This document shows, one piece after another, positions 8,739 through 16,074 of a DNA stretch of 28,516 nucleotides. Positions within the stretch are counted from its first letter, which is position 1. Each line of letters begins with the position of its first letter. A program made the position numbers and the translations under genes. The DNA lies in assembly GCA_028711825.1 (NCBI GenBank), contig JAQTRM010000003.1:6934-35449 (forward strand), given 5' to 3'. Source of the stretch: Candidatus Omnitrophota bacterium (GTDB lineage Bacteria > Omnitrophota > Gorgyraeia > Gygaellales > Profunditerraquicolaceae). The notes below the pieces were generated by a model, which saw nothing but the letters and a program-made list of their open reading frames with translations, had not been told where the DNA came from and did not search any database.

Positions 8739-9450
8739 CAAGACCTCCGAACCTTCTGTTCCTTTTCTGATATTCCCCAACCGCCTCTTTTAAATCTTCC
8801 AGGCCGAAATCCGGCCAGTATTTGGGCGAAAAATAAAACTCGGCATAAGAAAGCTGCCAAAGCAGGAAATTGCTTACCCGCATTTCATTGCTGGTGCGGA
8901 TTAAAAGATCCGGATCGGGAATATCGGGGGCATAAAGATACCTGCCAAATTCCCGTTCATCTAAATCTCCCGGGTCAGCTTTTTTTTCCGCGACCAAACG
9001 AGCAAACTTTTTAGCGGCATCCGCGATTTCCTGGCGGGCGCCGTAGTTTACGGCCAGAACCACCCTCAAACCGGTATTACCCGCGGTTTTCTCCTGCGCC
9101 CCGGAAATCCTTTCCTGAAGATACTTGGGGACAGGATCGCCCCTTCCGATAACCGTAAAACGCATATTATTCTTATGCAGCACCTTGATCTCCTTTTTCA
9201 GGAAATGATCCAGGTAACGCATAAGGACCCTGATTTCTTCTTTCGGACGGTTCCAATTCTCCGTGGAAAAAGCGAAAAATGTAACCGCTTTTATCCCCAG
9301 CGCGGATGCACCCCGAATGATCTCTCTGACACGTTCCACCCCTTTACGATGCCCCGAGGTGCGGCTCAAACCTTTCTCCTGCGCCCAGCGTCCGTTGCCG
9401 TCCATAATAAAAGCTACATGCTTGGGGGGAACTTTAAGACTTCCTTGCAT
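8716..9450 (-). CDS. uppS: Isoprenyl (undecaprenyl) diphosphate synthase, UppS family
   Basis: A cis-prenyltransferase that extends FPP with IPP to the C55 lipid carrier for peptidoglycan and LPS sugars. The protein is 244 residues. The catalytic Asp is D17 in FIMDGNGRWA, followed by TFFAFSTENW and the IPP-binding C-terminal region LIRTSNEMRVSNFLLWQ, where the more usual Gly after RTS is Asn. The ATG at 9450 comes one base after the stop of the GH57 gene; the in-frame extension upstream (to 9525) has no family similarity and would overlap the GH57 gene, so it was discarded. Its end overlaps cdsA by 23 bp. Confidence 0.95.
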   Translation of the reverse strand: MQGSLKVPPKHVAFIMDGNGRWAQEKGLSRTSGHRKGVERVREIIRGASALGIKAVTFFAFSTENWNRPKEEIRVLMRYLDHFLKKEIKVLHKNNMRFTVIGRGDPVPKYLQERISGAQEKTAGNTGLRVVLAVNYGARQEIADAAKKFARLVAEKKADPGDLDEREFGRYLYAPDIPDPDLLIRTSNEMRVSNFLLWQLSYAEFYFSPKYWPDFGLEDLKEAVGEYQKRNRRFGGLDAGQKNS

Positions 9451-9451
9451 A

Positions 9452-11032
9452 TTACTGGTGAACCTGGTAATCGATATTCGGAAAGAGGTTGTCCTTGTAT
9501 TCGATATCCGCCAGCCAGTTTCCATCGATAGCGTTGGAATTAAGCTCGTCGTAAAGCCGGTTGAACCTTAAAAGGTGTTCTTTGGTACGGCGCACCGCGT
9601 AACTGGTATGCGTCCCGGTGCCCAGGATAAATGCCCAATCCGAGCTCTGCGCCAGAAGAAGCTCGCGCAAAGCCTGGTTTAAAGCCCTTAGGCGCAGGCC
9701 CTGCGCTCCGGGATTTTTCCGGGCCAGCTCGCTCATGCGGACCGAAGCGGCGTGCAGATGGCGGTAGATCCAGTCATTCGACCCTTGCAGCCACATCTCC
9801 GAATATCCTTTATAACCCCAGCTGGAAAAAGACGGGGTAACCACCTGGTTACGGGGATTAAGCTCCAGGTATTCCGAAGGAGTAATCATGCCGATCTCAT
9901 TCTGGTCGCAGGCAATCTTGCGGAACAGAAAATCCAGCCACATCGGCCCTTCATACCACCAGTGCCCGAAAAGCTCGGCGTCGTAAGGAGAAACGATTAC
10001 CGGAGGTTTCCCCATCAGGTCATTTAAATAAGAGGCCTGCTTCTGGCGGTTGAACATAAAGTTTCCGGCATGTTCAGCCGCACGCTCCCTGGCCCACTGC
10101 TCGACATAAGGCTCTTTATGGTTGGTGCTGCCGGTAATCCGGTAATATTTAATCCCGGTATTGATACGCACCCCGTCCGGATGGATGTAGGGTTTAATAT
10201 AATCAAACTCCAGGTCAAACCCCACGTCCCGGTAAAACTCGCGGTAATTATAATCTCCCGGATAACCTTCGATCGACGACCAGACCTGCTTGGAGGATTC
10301 CAGGTCGCGGCCGAAAGCCGCCACCCCCGTTCCTTTACAATAAACCGGCGCGAATACCCCGTATTTGGGGCGCGGGGTACCATGCAGCACGCCGTGAGAG
10401 TCGGTAAAGAAAAAACGTATCCCCGCCTCACGCAGGATTTCATCATGCCCCGGGCAGTAACCGCACTCCGGCAGCCAGATCCCGCGGGGCCTCCTGCCGA
10501 AAACACTCTCGTAATGGTTGGCGGCGACCTTCACCTGGGCGCGCACCGAATCGCGGCAGACATCCATTAAAGGAAAAAAACCGTGTGTCGCTCCGCAGGT
10601 GATAATTTCCAATTTGCCTAAATCCTGAAATTTCTTAAATGCCGAAACCAGGTTTAAATTATATTTCTGGAATATATCGCGCGCATGCGAGAACCTGTCG
10701 AAATACATCTGGGCCAGGCTCTTGAACTCCGGCTGCCATTTAGTCCTTTCGATCTCTTTCTGCGCCAGTTCGATCGATTTATTGATATGCTTCAGATAAC
10801 GCCCCTGCAAGAGAGGGTCGGCAAGCATCGAAACAAGCGTGGGGCTTAAGGTCATCGTAATCCTGAAATCTATCCCGTCGTTGACCAGCCCCTGGAAAAC
10901 CGAAAGCAGAGGCACATAAGTTTCCGTGATCGCCTCGTAAAGCCAGTCCTCTTCCAGAAAATTCTCATGCTCCGGATGGCGCACGAAAGGAAGATGTCCA
11001 TGCAAGACCAAACAAAGATATCCTTTAGGCAT
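9452..11032 (-). CDS. GH57 1,4-alpha-glucan branching enzyme (DUF1957 type)
   Basis: A cytoplasmic glycoside hydrolase family 57 protein of 526 residues, the length of the Thermus/Thermococcus branching enzymes that introduce alpha-1,6 branches into glycogen-like glucans. The N-terminal barrel opens with the GH57 signature GYLCLVLHGHLPFVRHPE. The nucleophile is E189 in WLPECGYCPG, and the acid/base is D351 in VSPYDAELFGHWWYEGP. The helical C-terminal domain contains SSWGYKGYSEMWLQGSNDW and LLAQSSDWAFILGTG, regions seen in the branching-enzyme subgroup rather than in GH57 amylases. Residue assignments are by comparison with the known family. It lies 98 bp after the DUF4912 gene, a pairing seen in other genomes, and 1 bp before uppS. 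No glgA or glgC is visible in the window. Confidence 0.9.
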   Translation of the reverse strand: MPKGYLCLVLHGHLPFVRHPEHENFLEEDWLYEAITETYVPLLSVFQGLVNDGIDFRITMTLSPTLVSMLADPLLQGRYLKHINKSIELAQKEIERTKWQPEFKSLAQMYFDRFSHARDIFQKYNLNLVSAFKKFQDLGKLEIITCGATHGFFPLMDVCRDSVRAQVKVAANHYESVFGRRPRGIWLPECGYCPGHDEILREAGIRFFFTDSHGVLHGTPRPKYGVFAPVYCKGTGVAAFGRDLESSKQVWSSIEGYPGDYNYREFYRDVGFDLEFDYIKPYIHPDGVRINTGIKYYRITGSTNHKEPYVEQWARERAAEHAGNFMFNRQKQASYLNDLMGKPPVIVSPYDAELFGHWWYEGPMWLDFLFRKIACDQNEIGMITPSEYLELNPRNQVVTPSFSSWGYKGYSEMWLQGSNDWIYRHLHAASVRMSELARKNPGAQGLRLRALNQALRELLLAQSSDWAFILGTGTHTSYAVRRTKEHLLRFNRLYDELNSNAIDGNWLADIEYKDNLFPNIDYQVHQ

Positions 11033-11130
11033 ATTTTATCGTCCCCTTACCGCTCAAACGCGCGGAAAATCATTCCTGTTTTTAGGTAATTATTTTCCTG
11101 CGGAGATTACAAGCGGTCAAACTGCGGTTA
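11033..11130 (-). other. Gap between the DUF4912 and GH57 genes
   Basis: These 98 bp hold no ORF, promoter or terminator that I can support. The GH57 start has only a weak AAGGGGA site about 9 bases upstream. Cotranscription with the DUF4912 gene is likely. Confidence 0.3.
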
Positions 11131-12114
11131 TTATTTGGTTTCCCTGGTGACGATCGGGGTAATCACCCTTTCGTCCACATTATCGGCGGATTTGGCCTTA
11201 ACCGGGATTACCTGCCTGCCGTCCGGAAGGTAATAACGCAAGGTAAAAGTCCCGTCCGGCCGGAGTTTAATCGGCATCCCCTGCACCGTCACCTGAGCGT
11301 CCGGCTCGGTCGCCCCGTAAACAATCAGTTCGCAGTCGACCTTCAGCCAGAAGCTTCTTTCTTTTACCGCTTTCTTCACCGGGCTGCTTGAAAGCCCCGA
11401 ACTGAACAAACCCTGTTTGACGCGTTCCTGCCAGGCGCCGCCTACGGGTGAACTCTTCCCTAAACCGAACCCCATACCGTAAAGCCGGGCGAATATTTCG
11501 TCGGGAACCATCCATTCCTCATCCGTGATCCAGGAAGGGCTGTCAAGCGGGGTCTGCACCACATTCGAACGCAGGATCGTGATAAAACGTCCGTCGGGAA
11601 GCATTAACCCCAGGTCCACGCACCAGGCGCGCCCCGGACCGGCGGTATCCACATACCAGCTGTTGGCGAAATCATTGATCTGGATATCGAAAAACCGGTT
11701 GGCGTTGGAACCGTTAAATATAATATTAGTCACGTCATAAACCCGCAGCACCCTTTTAGCGCGGAAGAAATCATCACCCAGCCTGCTTTTAAAACCCTGG
11801 AAGGTCTCTTCTTTCACCTCCCAGTAAGTATGCAGCCAGCGGGGATCACGGACCTGCAGGACCATCCTGTCCAGGTTATAAGAAGAAGGCAATTCCTGCG
11901 GGCGCGCGGGAGCCTGATAAACTTCCTGCGAATGCGAAAATTTAGTGTTGACGATCGCGGTCTCGTAAGTCCCGGAGGCTTCTTTAGCCTGCTGGCGTTT
12001 CTTCGCCGCTTTTACCGGGGGGGTCTTGGCCTTCTTCGGCTTAAGTTTTAATTTGGACTTTGCCTTGGAAATAGTTTTTATCAGCGCCGCCTTGGTTTTT
12101 TTCAGTATCCTCAT
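11131..12114 (-). CDS. DUF4912 domain protein with basic N-terminal tail
   Basis: A protein of 327 residues of unknown biochemical function. The first about 50 residues are a Lys/Ala/Pro-rich basic tail (AKSKLKLKPKKAKTPPVKAA). The central part (about 75-215), starting at DRMVLQVRDPRWLHTYWEV and including WCVDLGLMLPDGRFITILRSN, matches the DUF4912 family by its Trp-rich start and PDG(R/K)F-type strand. The C-terminal about 90 residues (LKVDCELIVYGATEPDAQVTV then DGTFTLRYYLPDG) look like a small beta-sandwich, as in some adhesion or carbohydrate-binding modules; this is inference from pattern only. The ATG at 12114 is favoured by GAGGG seven bases upstream; a GTG at 12117 is also possible. An intrinsic terminator lies just before its ribosome binding site. 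Its neighbour suggests a link to alpha-glucan metabolism. Confidence 0.85.
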   Translation of the reverse strand: MRILKKTKAALIKTISKAKSKLKLKPKKAKTPPVKAAKKRQQAKEASGTYETAIVNTKFSHSQEVYQAPARPQELPSSYNLDRMVLQVRDPRWLHTYWEVKEETFQGFKSRLGDDFFRAKRVLRVYDVTNIIFNGSNANRFFDIQINDFANSWYVDTAGPGRAWCVDLGLMLPDGRFITILRSNVVQTPLDSPSWITDEEWMVPDEIFARLYGMGFGLGKSSPVGGAWQERVKQGLFSSGLSSSPVKKAVKERSFWLKVDCELIVYGATEPDAQVTVQGMPIKLRPDGTFTLRYYLPDGRQVIPVKAKSADNVDERVITPIVTRETK

Positions 12115-12134
12115 CACCCTGCCCTCCCTCCAAT

Positions 12135-12157
12135 AAAAAAGGGGATTGTCTCCCCTT
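12135..12157 (-). terminator. Rho-independent terminator after the lipoprotein gene, just ahead of the DUF4912 gene
   Basis: On the minus strand AAGGGGA (12157-12151) pairs with TCCCCTT (12145-12139) around the loop GACAA and runs into six T residues. This is a good intrinsic terminator for the OmpA-like/lipoprotein unit. The DUF4912 ribosome binding site begins only a few bases further on. A G-rich run at 12198-12190 (GGGGGGATT) could pair with AATCCCC of the hairpin, giving a possible alternative antiterminator; that part is speculative. Confidence 0.75.
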
Positions 12158-12202
12158 CATGGTAAAACTATCTTAACGCTTTTCTTAAAATCCCCCCTTA
12201 TT

Positions 12203-12577
12203 TCATCTTTTAGCTTTCTTTCCATTAGCTGAAACCTGTTTTTGAGGATCCTTGGATTTCGCCGTCTTCTGCAATTCTTCTTTCAACCCCTGGCTCACCA
12301 GCTGTTCCTGGGCTAAAGACTGCTTGACGGTTTCCAGCTCAGAGTTCAAATCCTGGATTTCTTTATCCCTGGCTTTAACCTTTTCCTCCAGGGAAGCCCT
12401 TTCCTGCATATATTTACTGCTTCTCTCCTCAAGGGAAAGACGGGCCGCCATTTCCTTATCGCGGGCGGCCTTCTGCCTCGACGCGTTATTGCAGGAACTT
12501 AACATGCCGAAAAAGAAAATAACCGTCAATACCGCCAAAACGACAACGATCCGATTTTTTAAAGATTCCGGTATCAT
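12203..12577 (-). CDS. Small coiled-coil lipoprotein of unknown function
   Basis: A 124-residue protein that I do not recognise by family. The N-terminus is a signal peptide: basic start, hydrophobic core VVVLAVLTVIFFFGM, and a lipobox LSSC with the cysteine at about residue 29. The rest is a highly charged heptad-rich coiled coil (about 35-110, with EEKVKARDKEIQDLNSELE) and a short basic tail. It is probably anchored to a membrane by lipid. The stop of the OmpA-like gene is 11 bp upstream of the ATG at 12577, and the two share one promoter; a TTG at 12586 is an alternative start. A simple idea is a partner of the OmpA-like protein, comparable to Lpp-like lipoproteins, but there is no sequence evidence for that. 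Confidence 0.8.
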   Translation of the reverse strand: MIPESLKNRIVVVLAVLTVIFFFGMLSSCNNASRQKAARDKEMAARLSLEERSSKYMQERASLEEKVKARDKEIQDLNSELETVKQSLAQEQLVSQGLKEELQKTAKSKDPQKQVSANGKKAKR

Positions 12578-12588
12578 AAAGACCAAAC

Positions 12589-13269
12589 TTATTTAAGATT
12601 CTCCGAAGGTTCTTCCAGCTTGTAAGCCCCGGAAGAAGACTCATCCTTGTAAGCTCCCGAAGAAGAATCATTCTTAATTTTAGTGACATTGGGCAAGATA
12701 ACGATCTCCACCCGGCGGTTCTGTTTACGCCCTTCCTTGGTCTCGTTAGAAGCCACCGGACGGTATTCGCCGTAACCGATCGCCGAAAGGCGTTCCGGAG
12801 AGATCCCCTGATCTTTTTCCAGATAATGCAGAACGCTTAAGGCGCGCGCGGTAGAAAGCTCCCAATTCGATTTCCAATTGCTGTGCTTAATCGGGATATT
12901 GTCGGTATGCCCTTCGATGCCGATATTAAACTGCGCCATGTTATCCTTCAACACCGCCGAAACTTTATCCAGAAGAGGCAAGGCCTCGCTCCGGATCTTC
13001 GCCTTGCCGGAATCGAAGATAAGATCCCCTACTACCGTGATCACCAGGCCTTTTTCCATCATCTGCAGCTTGACCTGTTTATCGTCGATTTCCTGGCCCA
13101 ATTTTTGTTCCAGCAGGCCTTTGGACCGGGCAAGTTCATCCAGCTGGGCGCTTAATTCCTGTATTTTCTGGGCGTCGCTGCGTTTACCGGCCTGAAAGAT
13201 AAAAGTGCACCCCGCCAGACCAACAGCCAAAAATAAAGCCAAAATGTATTTTAAAAAATTATTTTTCAT
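12589..13269 (-). CDS. OmpA/Pal-family peptidoglycan-associated lipoprotein
   Basis: A 226-residue lipoprotein with lipobox LAGC (cysteine 21), a short coiled coil (about 34-70) and an OmpA C-terminal domain (about 75-195). The domain shows IEGHTDNIPI, the helix NWELSTARALSVLHYL and YGEYRPVASNETKEGRKQNRRVEI, including the Asp and Arg that bind diaminopimelate in this family. It therefore probably ties the outer membrane to peptidoglycan. The MotB-like DTDNIPI version of the motif and the coiled coil suggest either Pal-like or OmpA-like use. After the domain, the tail carries two copies of SSSGAYK with a 27-nt period. A consensus promoter and AGGAG ribosome binding site precede it. It is the first gene of a two-gene unit. 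Confidence 0.93.
   Translation of the reverse strand: MKNNFLKYILALFLAVGLAGCTFIFQAGKRSDAQKIQELSAQLDELARSKGLLEQKLGQEIDDKQVKLQMMEKGLVITVVGDLIFDSGKAKIRSEALPLLDKVSAVLKDNMAQFNIGIEGHTDNIPIKHSNWKSNWELSTARALSVLHYLEKDQGISPERLSAIGYGEYRPVASNETKEGRKQNRRVEIVILPNVTKIKNDSSSGAYKDESSSGAYKLEEPSENLK
12619..12672 (-). repeat. 27-nt tandem repeat in the tail of the OmpA-like gene
   Basis: Two adjacent imperfect copies of a 27-nt unit (forward-strand phase CTTGTAAGC at 12619 and again at 12646) encode SSSGAYKDE and SSSGAYKLE at the extreme C-terminus. The tail lies outside the OmpA fold, so copy number could vary without harming the domain. Confidence 0.8.
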
Positions 13270-13290
13270 CTTTCTCTCCTTTTGCTATTG

Positions 13291-13326
13291 AAAATTAAAT
13301 ATAACATAAGCGTTTTTAATAGTCAA
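13291..13326 (-). promoter_or_regulatory. Sigma-70-type promoter for the OmpA-like/lipoprotein unit
   Basis: On the minus strand TTGACT (13326-13321) and TATATT (13303-13298) are separated by exactly 17 bp, five of six consensus bases in each box. The predicted start is near 13291, about 21 nt ahead of the ATG, leaving just the AAAGGAGAG ribosome binding site in the leader. It is among the best promoters in the window. Confidence 0.8.
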
Positions 13327-13345
13327 GTGTTTTATCCCCAACTAC

Positions 13346-14614
13346 TTAGATAAAAATAGTCTCTTCCCGCGCGCTGCCTACGGAAACCATCGTAATCTCG
13401 GCTTTTAAAAGCTCCCGGAGCTCCGAAAGGTAAGCGCGGGCGCGGGGATGCAGTTTCTTAAAAGAATCGGTCTTGCCTTCATGCTTCGGCCATCCGGGCA
13501 TCTCTTTATAAACCGCGGTAGCTTTGCTCAATACCTCAAGATCCGAAGGGAACTCCTTAAAAATCCTGCCTTTATATTTATAGGCGGTGCAGATTTTGAC
13601 CTTCTCCAGCCCATCCAGAACGTCCATTTTCATAATCGCCAAGTCGCTGATCCCGTTGAGCATCACCGATTCACGCGCGATTACCGCGTCAAACCATCCG
13701 CAGCGGCGGGGCCGCCCGGTAGTCGCGCCGAACTCGTTGCCTTTATCCCGCATTATTTTCCCGAAACTTCCGGCAAATTCTGTGGGGAACGGTCCTTCGC
13801 CGACCCGGGTGGTATAAGCTTTACAGACCCCTACCACCTTGTCGATTTTATCCGGTGAAATCCCGGTCCCGGAACAGGCGCCTCCGGAGATCGTCGACGA
13901 AGAGGTCACAAAAGGATATGTCCCGAAATCGATATCCAGAAAAGTCCCCTGCGCCCCCTCAAGTAAAATATCCTTTTTCTTCCCGATCGCCTCATTTAAC
14001 AATAATGCGGTATTGCAAATATACGGGGCAAACAACTTTCCGAACCCCAGATAGTCGGAATAAATTTTGGCGAAGCTGAACCCCGGATGACGATAAACTT
14101 TTTTGAAGATTTCGTTTTTTTCTTTAAGGTTGTCCTTGAGCTTTTCCTTGAGCAGCGCGGGATTCATAAGGTCCGTCATGCGTATGCCGCAACGGTTGAT
14201 CTTGTCGGAATAACAGGGGCCGATCCCCCTGCCGGTGGTGCCGATCTTATTCTTTCTTTTCGTCTCGCGCAGCTGGTCGAGATTCTTATGATACGGCATA
14301 ATAAGGTGCGCCAGGGAAGAAATTTTAAAACGCGTTTTAAAATCGATGCCGTTCTTGCGCAAATCGTCCAATTCCCGCAGGAGGACCTCCGGGTCGACCA
14401 CCACTCCGTTACCGATACAGCAAACCTTCCCGGGATGCAATATCCCCGAAGGAATAAGATGGAATACGTAATGTTTATTTCCCACCACCACGGTGTGGCC
14501 GGCGTTATTGCCGCCCTGATAACGCACAATATAATCCACTTTACGGGAAAGGATATCGATCACTTTCCCCTTACCTTCATCACCCCACTGCATTCCTACT
14601 AAAACAATATTCAT
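13346..14614 (-). CDS. purA: Adenylosuccinate synthetase
   Basis: GTP-dependent first step from IMP to AMP. With the start at 14614 the protein is 422 residues, a normal length. The P-loop-like GDEGKGK is at 11-17, GTTGRGIGPCY follows at about 125-135, and the IMP/Asp region includes EGAQGTFLDIDFGTYPFVTSS and TTGRPRRCGWFDAV. The ATG is supported by GGGAG nine bases upstream; an upstream in-frame extension to 14656 has no family similarity. No other purine gene is nearby. Its 126-bp upstream gap holds a hairpin and a low-complexity tract. Confidence 0.97.
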   Translation of the reverse strand: MNIVLVGMQWGDEGKGKVIDILSRKVDYIVRYQGGNNAGHTVVVGNKHYVFHLIPSGILHPGKVCCIGNGVVVDPEVLLRELDDLRKNGIDFKTRFKISSLAHLIMPYHKNLDQLRETKRKNKIGTTGRGIGPCYSDKINRCGIRMTDLMNPALLKEKLKDNLKEKNEIFKKVYRHPGFSFAKIYSDYLGFGKLFAPYICNTALLLNEAIGKKKDILLEGAQGTFLDIDFGTYPFVTSSSTISGGACSGTGISPDKIDKVVGVCKAYTTRVGEGPFPTEFAGSFGKIMRDKGNEFGATTGRPRRCGWFDAVIARESVMLNGISDLAIMKMDVLDGLEKVKICTAYKYKGRIFKEFPSDLEVLSKATAVYKEMPGWPKHEGKTDSFKKLHPRARAYLSELRELLKAEITMVSVGSAREETIFI

Positions 14615-14649
14615 TTTTTTATACTCCCGGTTACCGAGAAAATTCCAAA

Positions 14650-14677
14650 CCTTCAAACCAAAAACACCTTTTGAAGG
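14650..14677 (-). other. Hairpin in the purA leader
   Basis: CCTTCAAA (minus strand 14677-14670) and TTTGAAGG (14657-14650) form an 8-bp stem with a 12-nt loop, 36 nt upstream of the purA start. There is no clean T run, so an attenuating or stability role is as likely as termination. Confidence 0.4.
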
Positions 14678-14688
14678 CGGGAAAACAT

Positions 14689-14728
14689 TTTACCTACATT
14701 CTATATTCTACCTTCTACCTGCTATTCA
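14689..14728 (-). repeat. Degenerate GTAGAA-type low-complexity tract upstream of purA
   Basis: The coding strand here is a C-poor tract with repeated GTAGAA, ATAGAAT and GTAGG units, beginning 13 nt after the stop of the synthase gene. It codes for nothing and resembles in style the tract upstream of clpP. Confidence 0.5.
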
Positions 14729-14740
14729 CTTGCCATATTA

Positions 14741-15979
14741 TCACGGCGTCATAGTAAATATTTTATGCGCGATATCCGGATATTTGGCGATAAAATTCAA
14801 CTCGTCGTCCACCAGCGGTTTCTGGTTATGGACGTTGGCGTATCTTACCAGCTCCAGGATGCGCGTCGCTTCCGCATCATCCTTAAAAGGAACTTCCAGT
14901 TTTTCATATACATTACGGAAACCCTTGATCCCGGAATATTCCCCGGCGGTGATTTTCCTGCCGGTCTCGATGATCTCCGGTTCCCCCCTGCCCAGCTCCT
15001 CGTAATCGTAAAGCTCGTAATTCCTGCGATCCTTCAATGCCCCGTCGGCATGTATCCCCGATTCATGAGCGAAAGCATTCGCCCCCACCCCCGGCTGGTT
15101 GATCGGGATCGGAACCCCGAAAGCGTAAGAGGCATATTTACAGATCTTCCAGGCAAGCTTCAAATCGATCTTTTCGTCAAGAGAATAACCCTGCATACCC
15201 TGGCCGTATTTGATCGCCAGGATTACCGAGACGAGGTCGGCGTTTCCCGCCCTCTCGCCCATCCCGTTGACACAGGTATTAATATAAGAATCGACTCCCG
15301 CGTCGCTGGCGGCCTTGGCGCCGGCAATGGAATTAGCCACGACCATACCCAAATCATTATGGCAATGCACCTCAATCGGAAGCTGGACCTTTTTAGCCAG
15401 AGCGGATATCCGGTCGTAAATACTAAAAGGTGTATCCACCCCCAGAGTATCGCAGTAACGGATCCGGTCGGCGCCGGCCTCTTTCGCTTTCAGCGCGAAC
15501 TCGATAAGATACTCCAGATTAGTGCGCGAAGCATCCTCGGCATTTACGCCCACCGCTGCCGCGCCGAGTTTTTTGGCTTCCGCCAAAGCTTCCTGCATCT
15601 CATGGATCACCGACTGGTGGTCGAGCTTGCCTTTAAATTTATGCACGATCATCTGGTCGCTGGTGGAGATGGAAAGGTTAAGATACTGCAGCCCCGGGAT
15701 CAGCCGGAAAGCGGTCTTCACGTCATCCCGGGTCGCCCGCAGCCAACCGCTTAAACGGATACGGGAAAATCCCCCCACCTTTACCAGCTCAAGATTAGCG
15801 TTAAGATAATTCGTTTCGTGGTGCGTAAGCGGAAAACCGAACTCCGATTGATATACCCCCATCTGGTCAAGATACCAGTTGATCATGGTCTTCTGCAGTT
15901 TGGAAAGGCAGATCCGCGAAGTCTGCACCCCATCACGGTTGGTTACGTCCAAAAGATAAATTTTAGGTTTATGCGTCAT
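14741..15979 (-). CDS. Homocitrate synthase / 2-isopropylmalate synthase family protein (possibly Re-citrate synthase)
   Basis: A DRE-TIM metallolyase family enzyme that condenses an acyl-CoA (normally acetyl-CoA) with a 2-oxo acid. The first strand motif is LLDVTNRDGVQT (9-20), where the family usual is DTTLRDGEQ; the metal histidines are H205 and H207 in HCHNDLG, and NGMGERAGNADL follows at 238-249. The 412-residue length means the LeuA regulatory domain is absent, so leucine feedback in the LeuA way is unlikely. The TNRDGVQ variant is typical of a separate subgroup, and its substrate cannot be decided here: homocitrate synthase, isopropylmalate synthase and Re-citrate synthase are all possible. 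No leuBCD, nif or lysine genes are near. The start at 15979 has GAGGT five bases upstream; a structured leader precedes it. Confidence 0.85.
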   Translation of the reverse strand: MTHKPKIYLLDVTNRDGVQTSRICLSKLQKTMINWYLDQMGVYQSEFGFPLTHHETNYLNANLELVKVGGFSRIRLSGWLRATRDDVKTAFRLIPGLQYLNLSISTSDQMIVHKFKGKLDHQSVIHEMQEALAEAKKLGAAAVGVNAEDASRTNLEYLIEFALKAKEAGADRIRYCDTLGVDTPFSIYDRISALAKKVQLPIEVHCHNDLGMVVANSIAGAKAASDAGVDSYINTCVNGMGERAGNADLVSVILAIKYGQGMQGYSLDEKIDLKLAWKICKYASYAFGVPIPINQPGVGANAFAHESGIHADGALKDRRNYELYDYEELGRGEPEIIETGRKITAGEYSGIKGFRNVYEKLEVPFKDDAEATRILELVRYANVHNQKPLVDDELNFIAKYPDIAHKIFTMTP

Positions 15980-15994
15980 TTTTACCTCATTTCC

Positions 15995-16021
15995 CCGCAG
16001 TAGCGGTCCGGAGACACCGGA
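15995..16021 (-). promoter_or_regulatory. Two back-to-back hairpins before the synthase gene
   Basis: TCCGG/CCGGA (16021-16017 with 16011-16007, loop TGTCT) is followed at once by CCGC/GCGG (16006-16003 with 15998-15995, loop TACT). They lie between the leader ORF stop and the ribosome binding site of the synthase gene. No T run follows, so control of translation is more likely than termination, if they act at all. Confidence 0.45.
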
Positions 16022-16027
16022 TAACGG

Positions 16028-16060
16028 TTAATAGTGGAGCTCCCGTGGGTTAAAACCCAT
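16028..16060 (-). CDS. Candidate 10-residue leader peptide
   Basis: A short ORF, MGFNPRELHY, starts at an ATG with a perfect AGGAGG exactly five bases upstream (16071-16066), the best ribosome binding site in the region. It lies downstream of a candidate promoter and upstream of two hairpins and the homocitrate-synthase-like gene. The start region itself is palindromic (TGGGTT/AACCCA). No run of one amino acid is present, so a classical amino-acid attenuator is not obvious. It may equally be a chance ORF in a structured RNA. Confidence 0.4.
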   Translation of the reverse strand: MGFNPRELHY

Positions 16061-16074
16061 GACTCCCTCCTGAA

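Noticed and set aside
8241..9014. Plus-strand ORF of 257 codons across cdsA and uppS
   Set aside because: It spans two well-identified genes on the opposite strand and has no motif or ribosome binding site.
10024..10506. Minus-strand ORF inside the GH57 gene in another frame
   Set aside because: Fully contained in a gene with intact catalytic motifs; no similarity or start signal of its own.
14765..15754. Long plus-strand ORF of 329 codons
   Set aside because: It lies wholly antisense to the synthase-like gene, has no ribosome binding site or family motif, and is His/Arg-rich as expected of a reverse-strand shadow.
15980..16060. T-box or lysine/leucine riboswitch upstream of the synthase-like gene
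   Set aside because: I looked for the T-box GGTGG-type antiterminator bulge and the lysine riboswitch core and found neither; the region is reported only as a structured leader.
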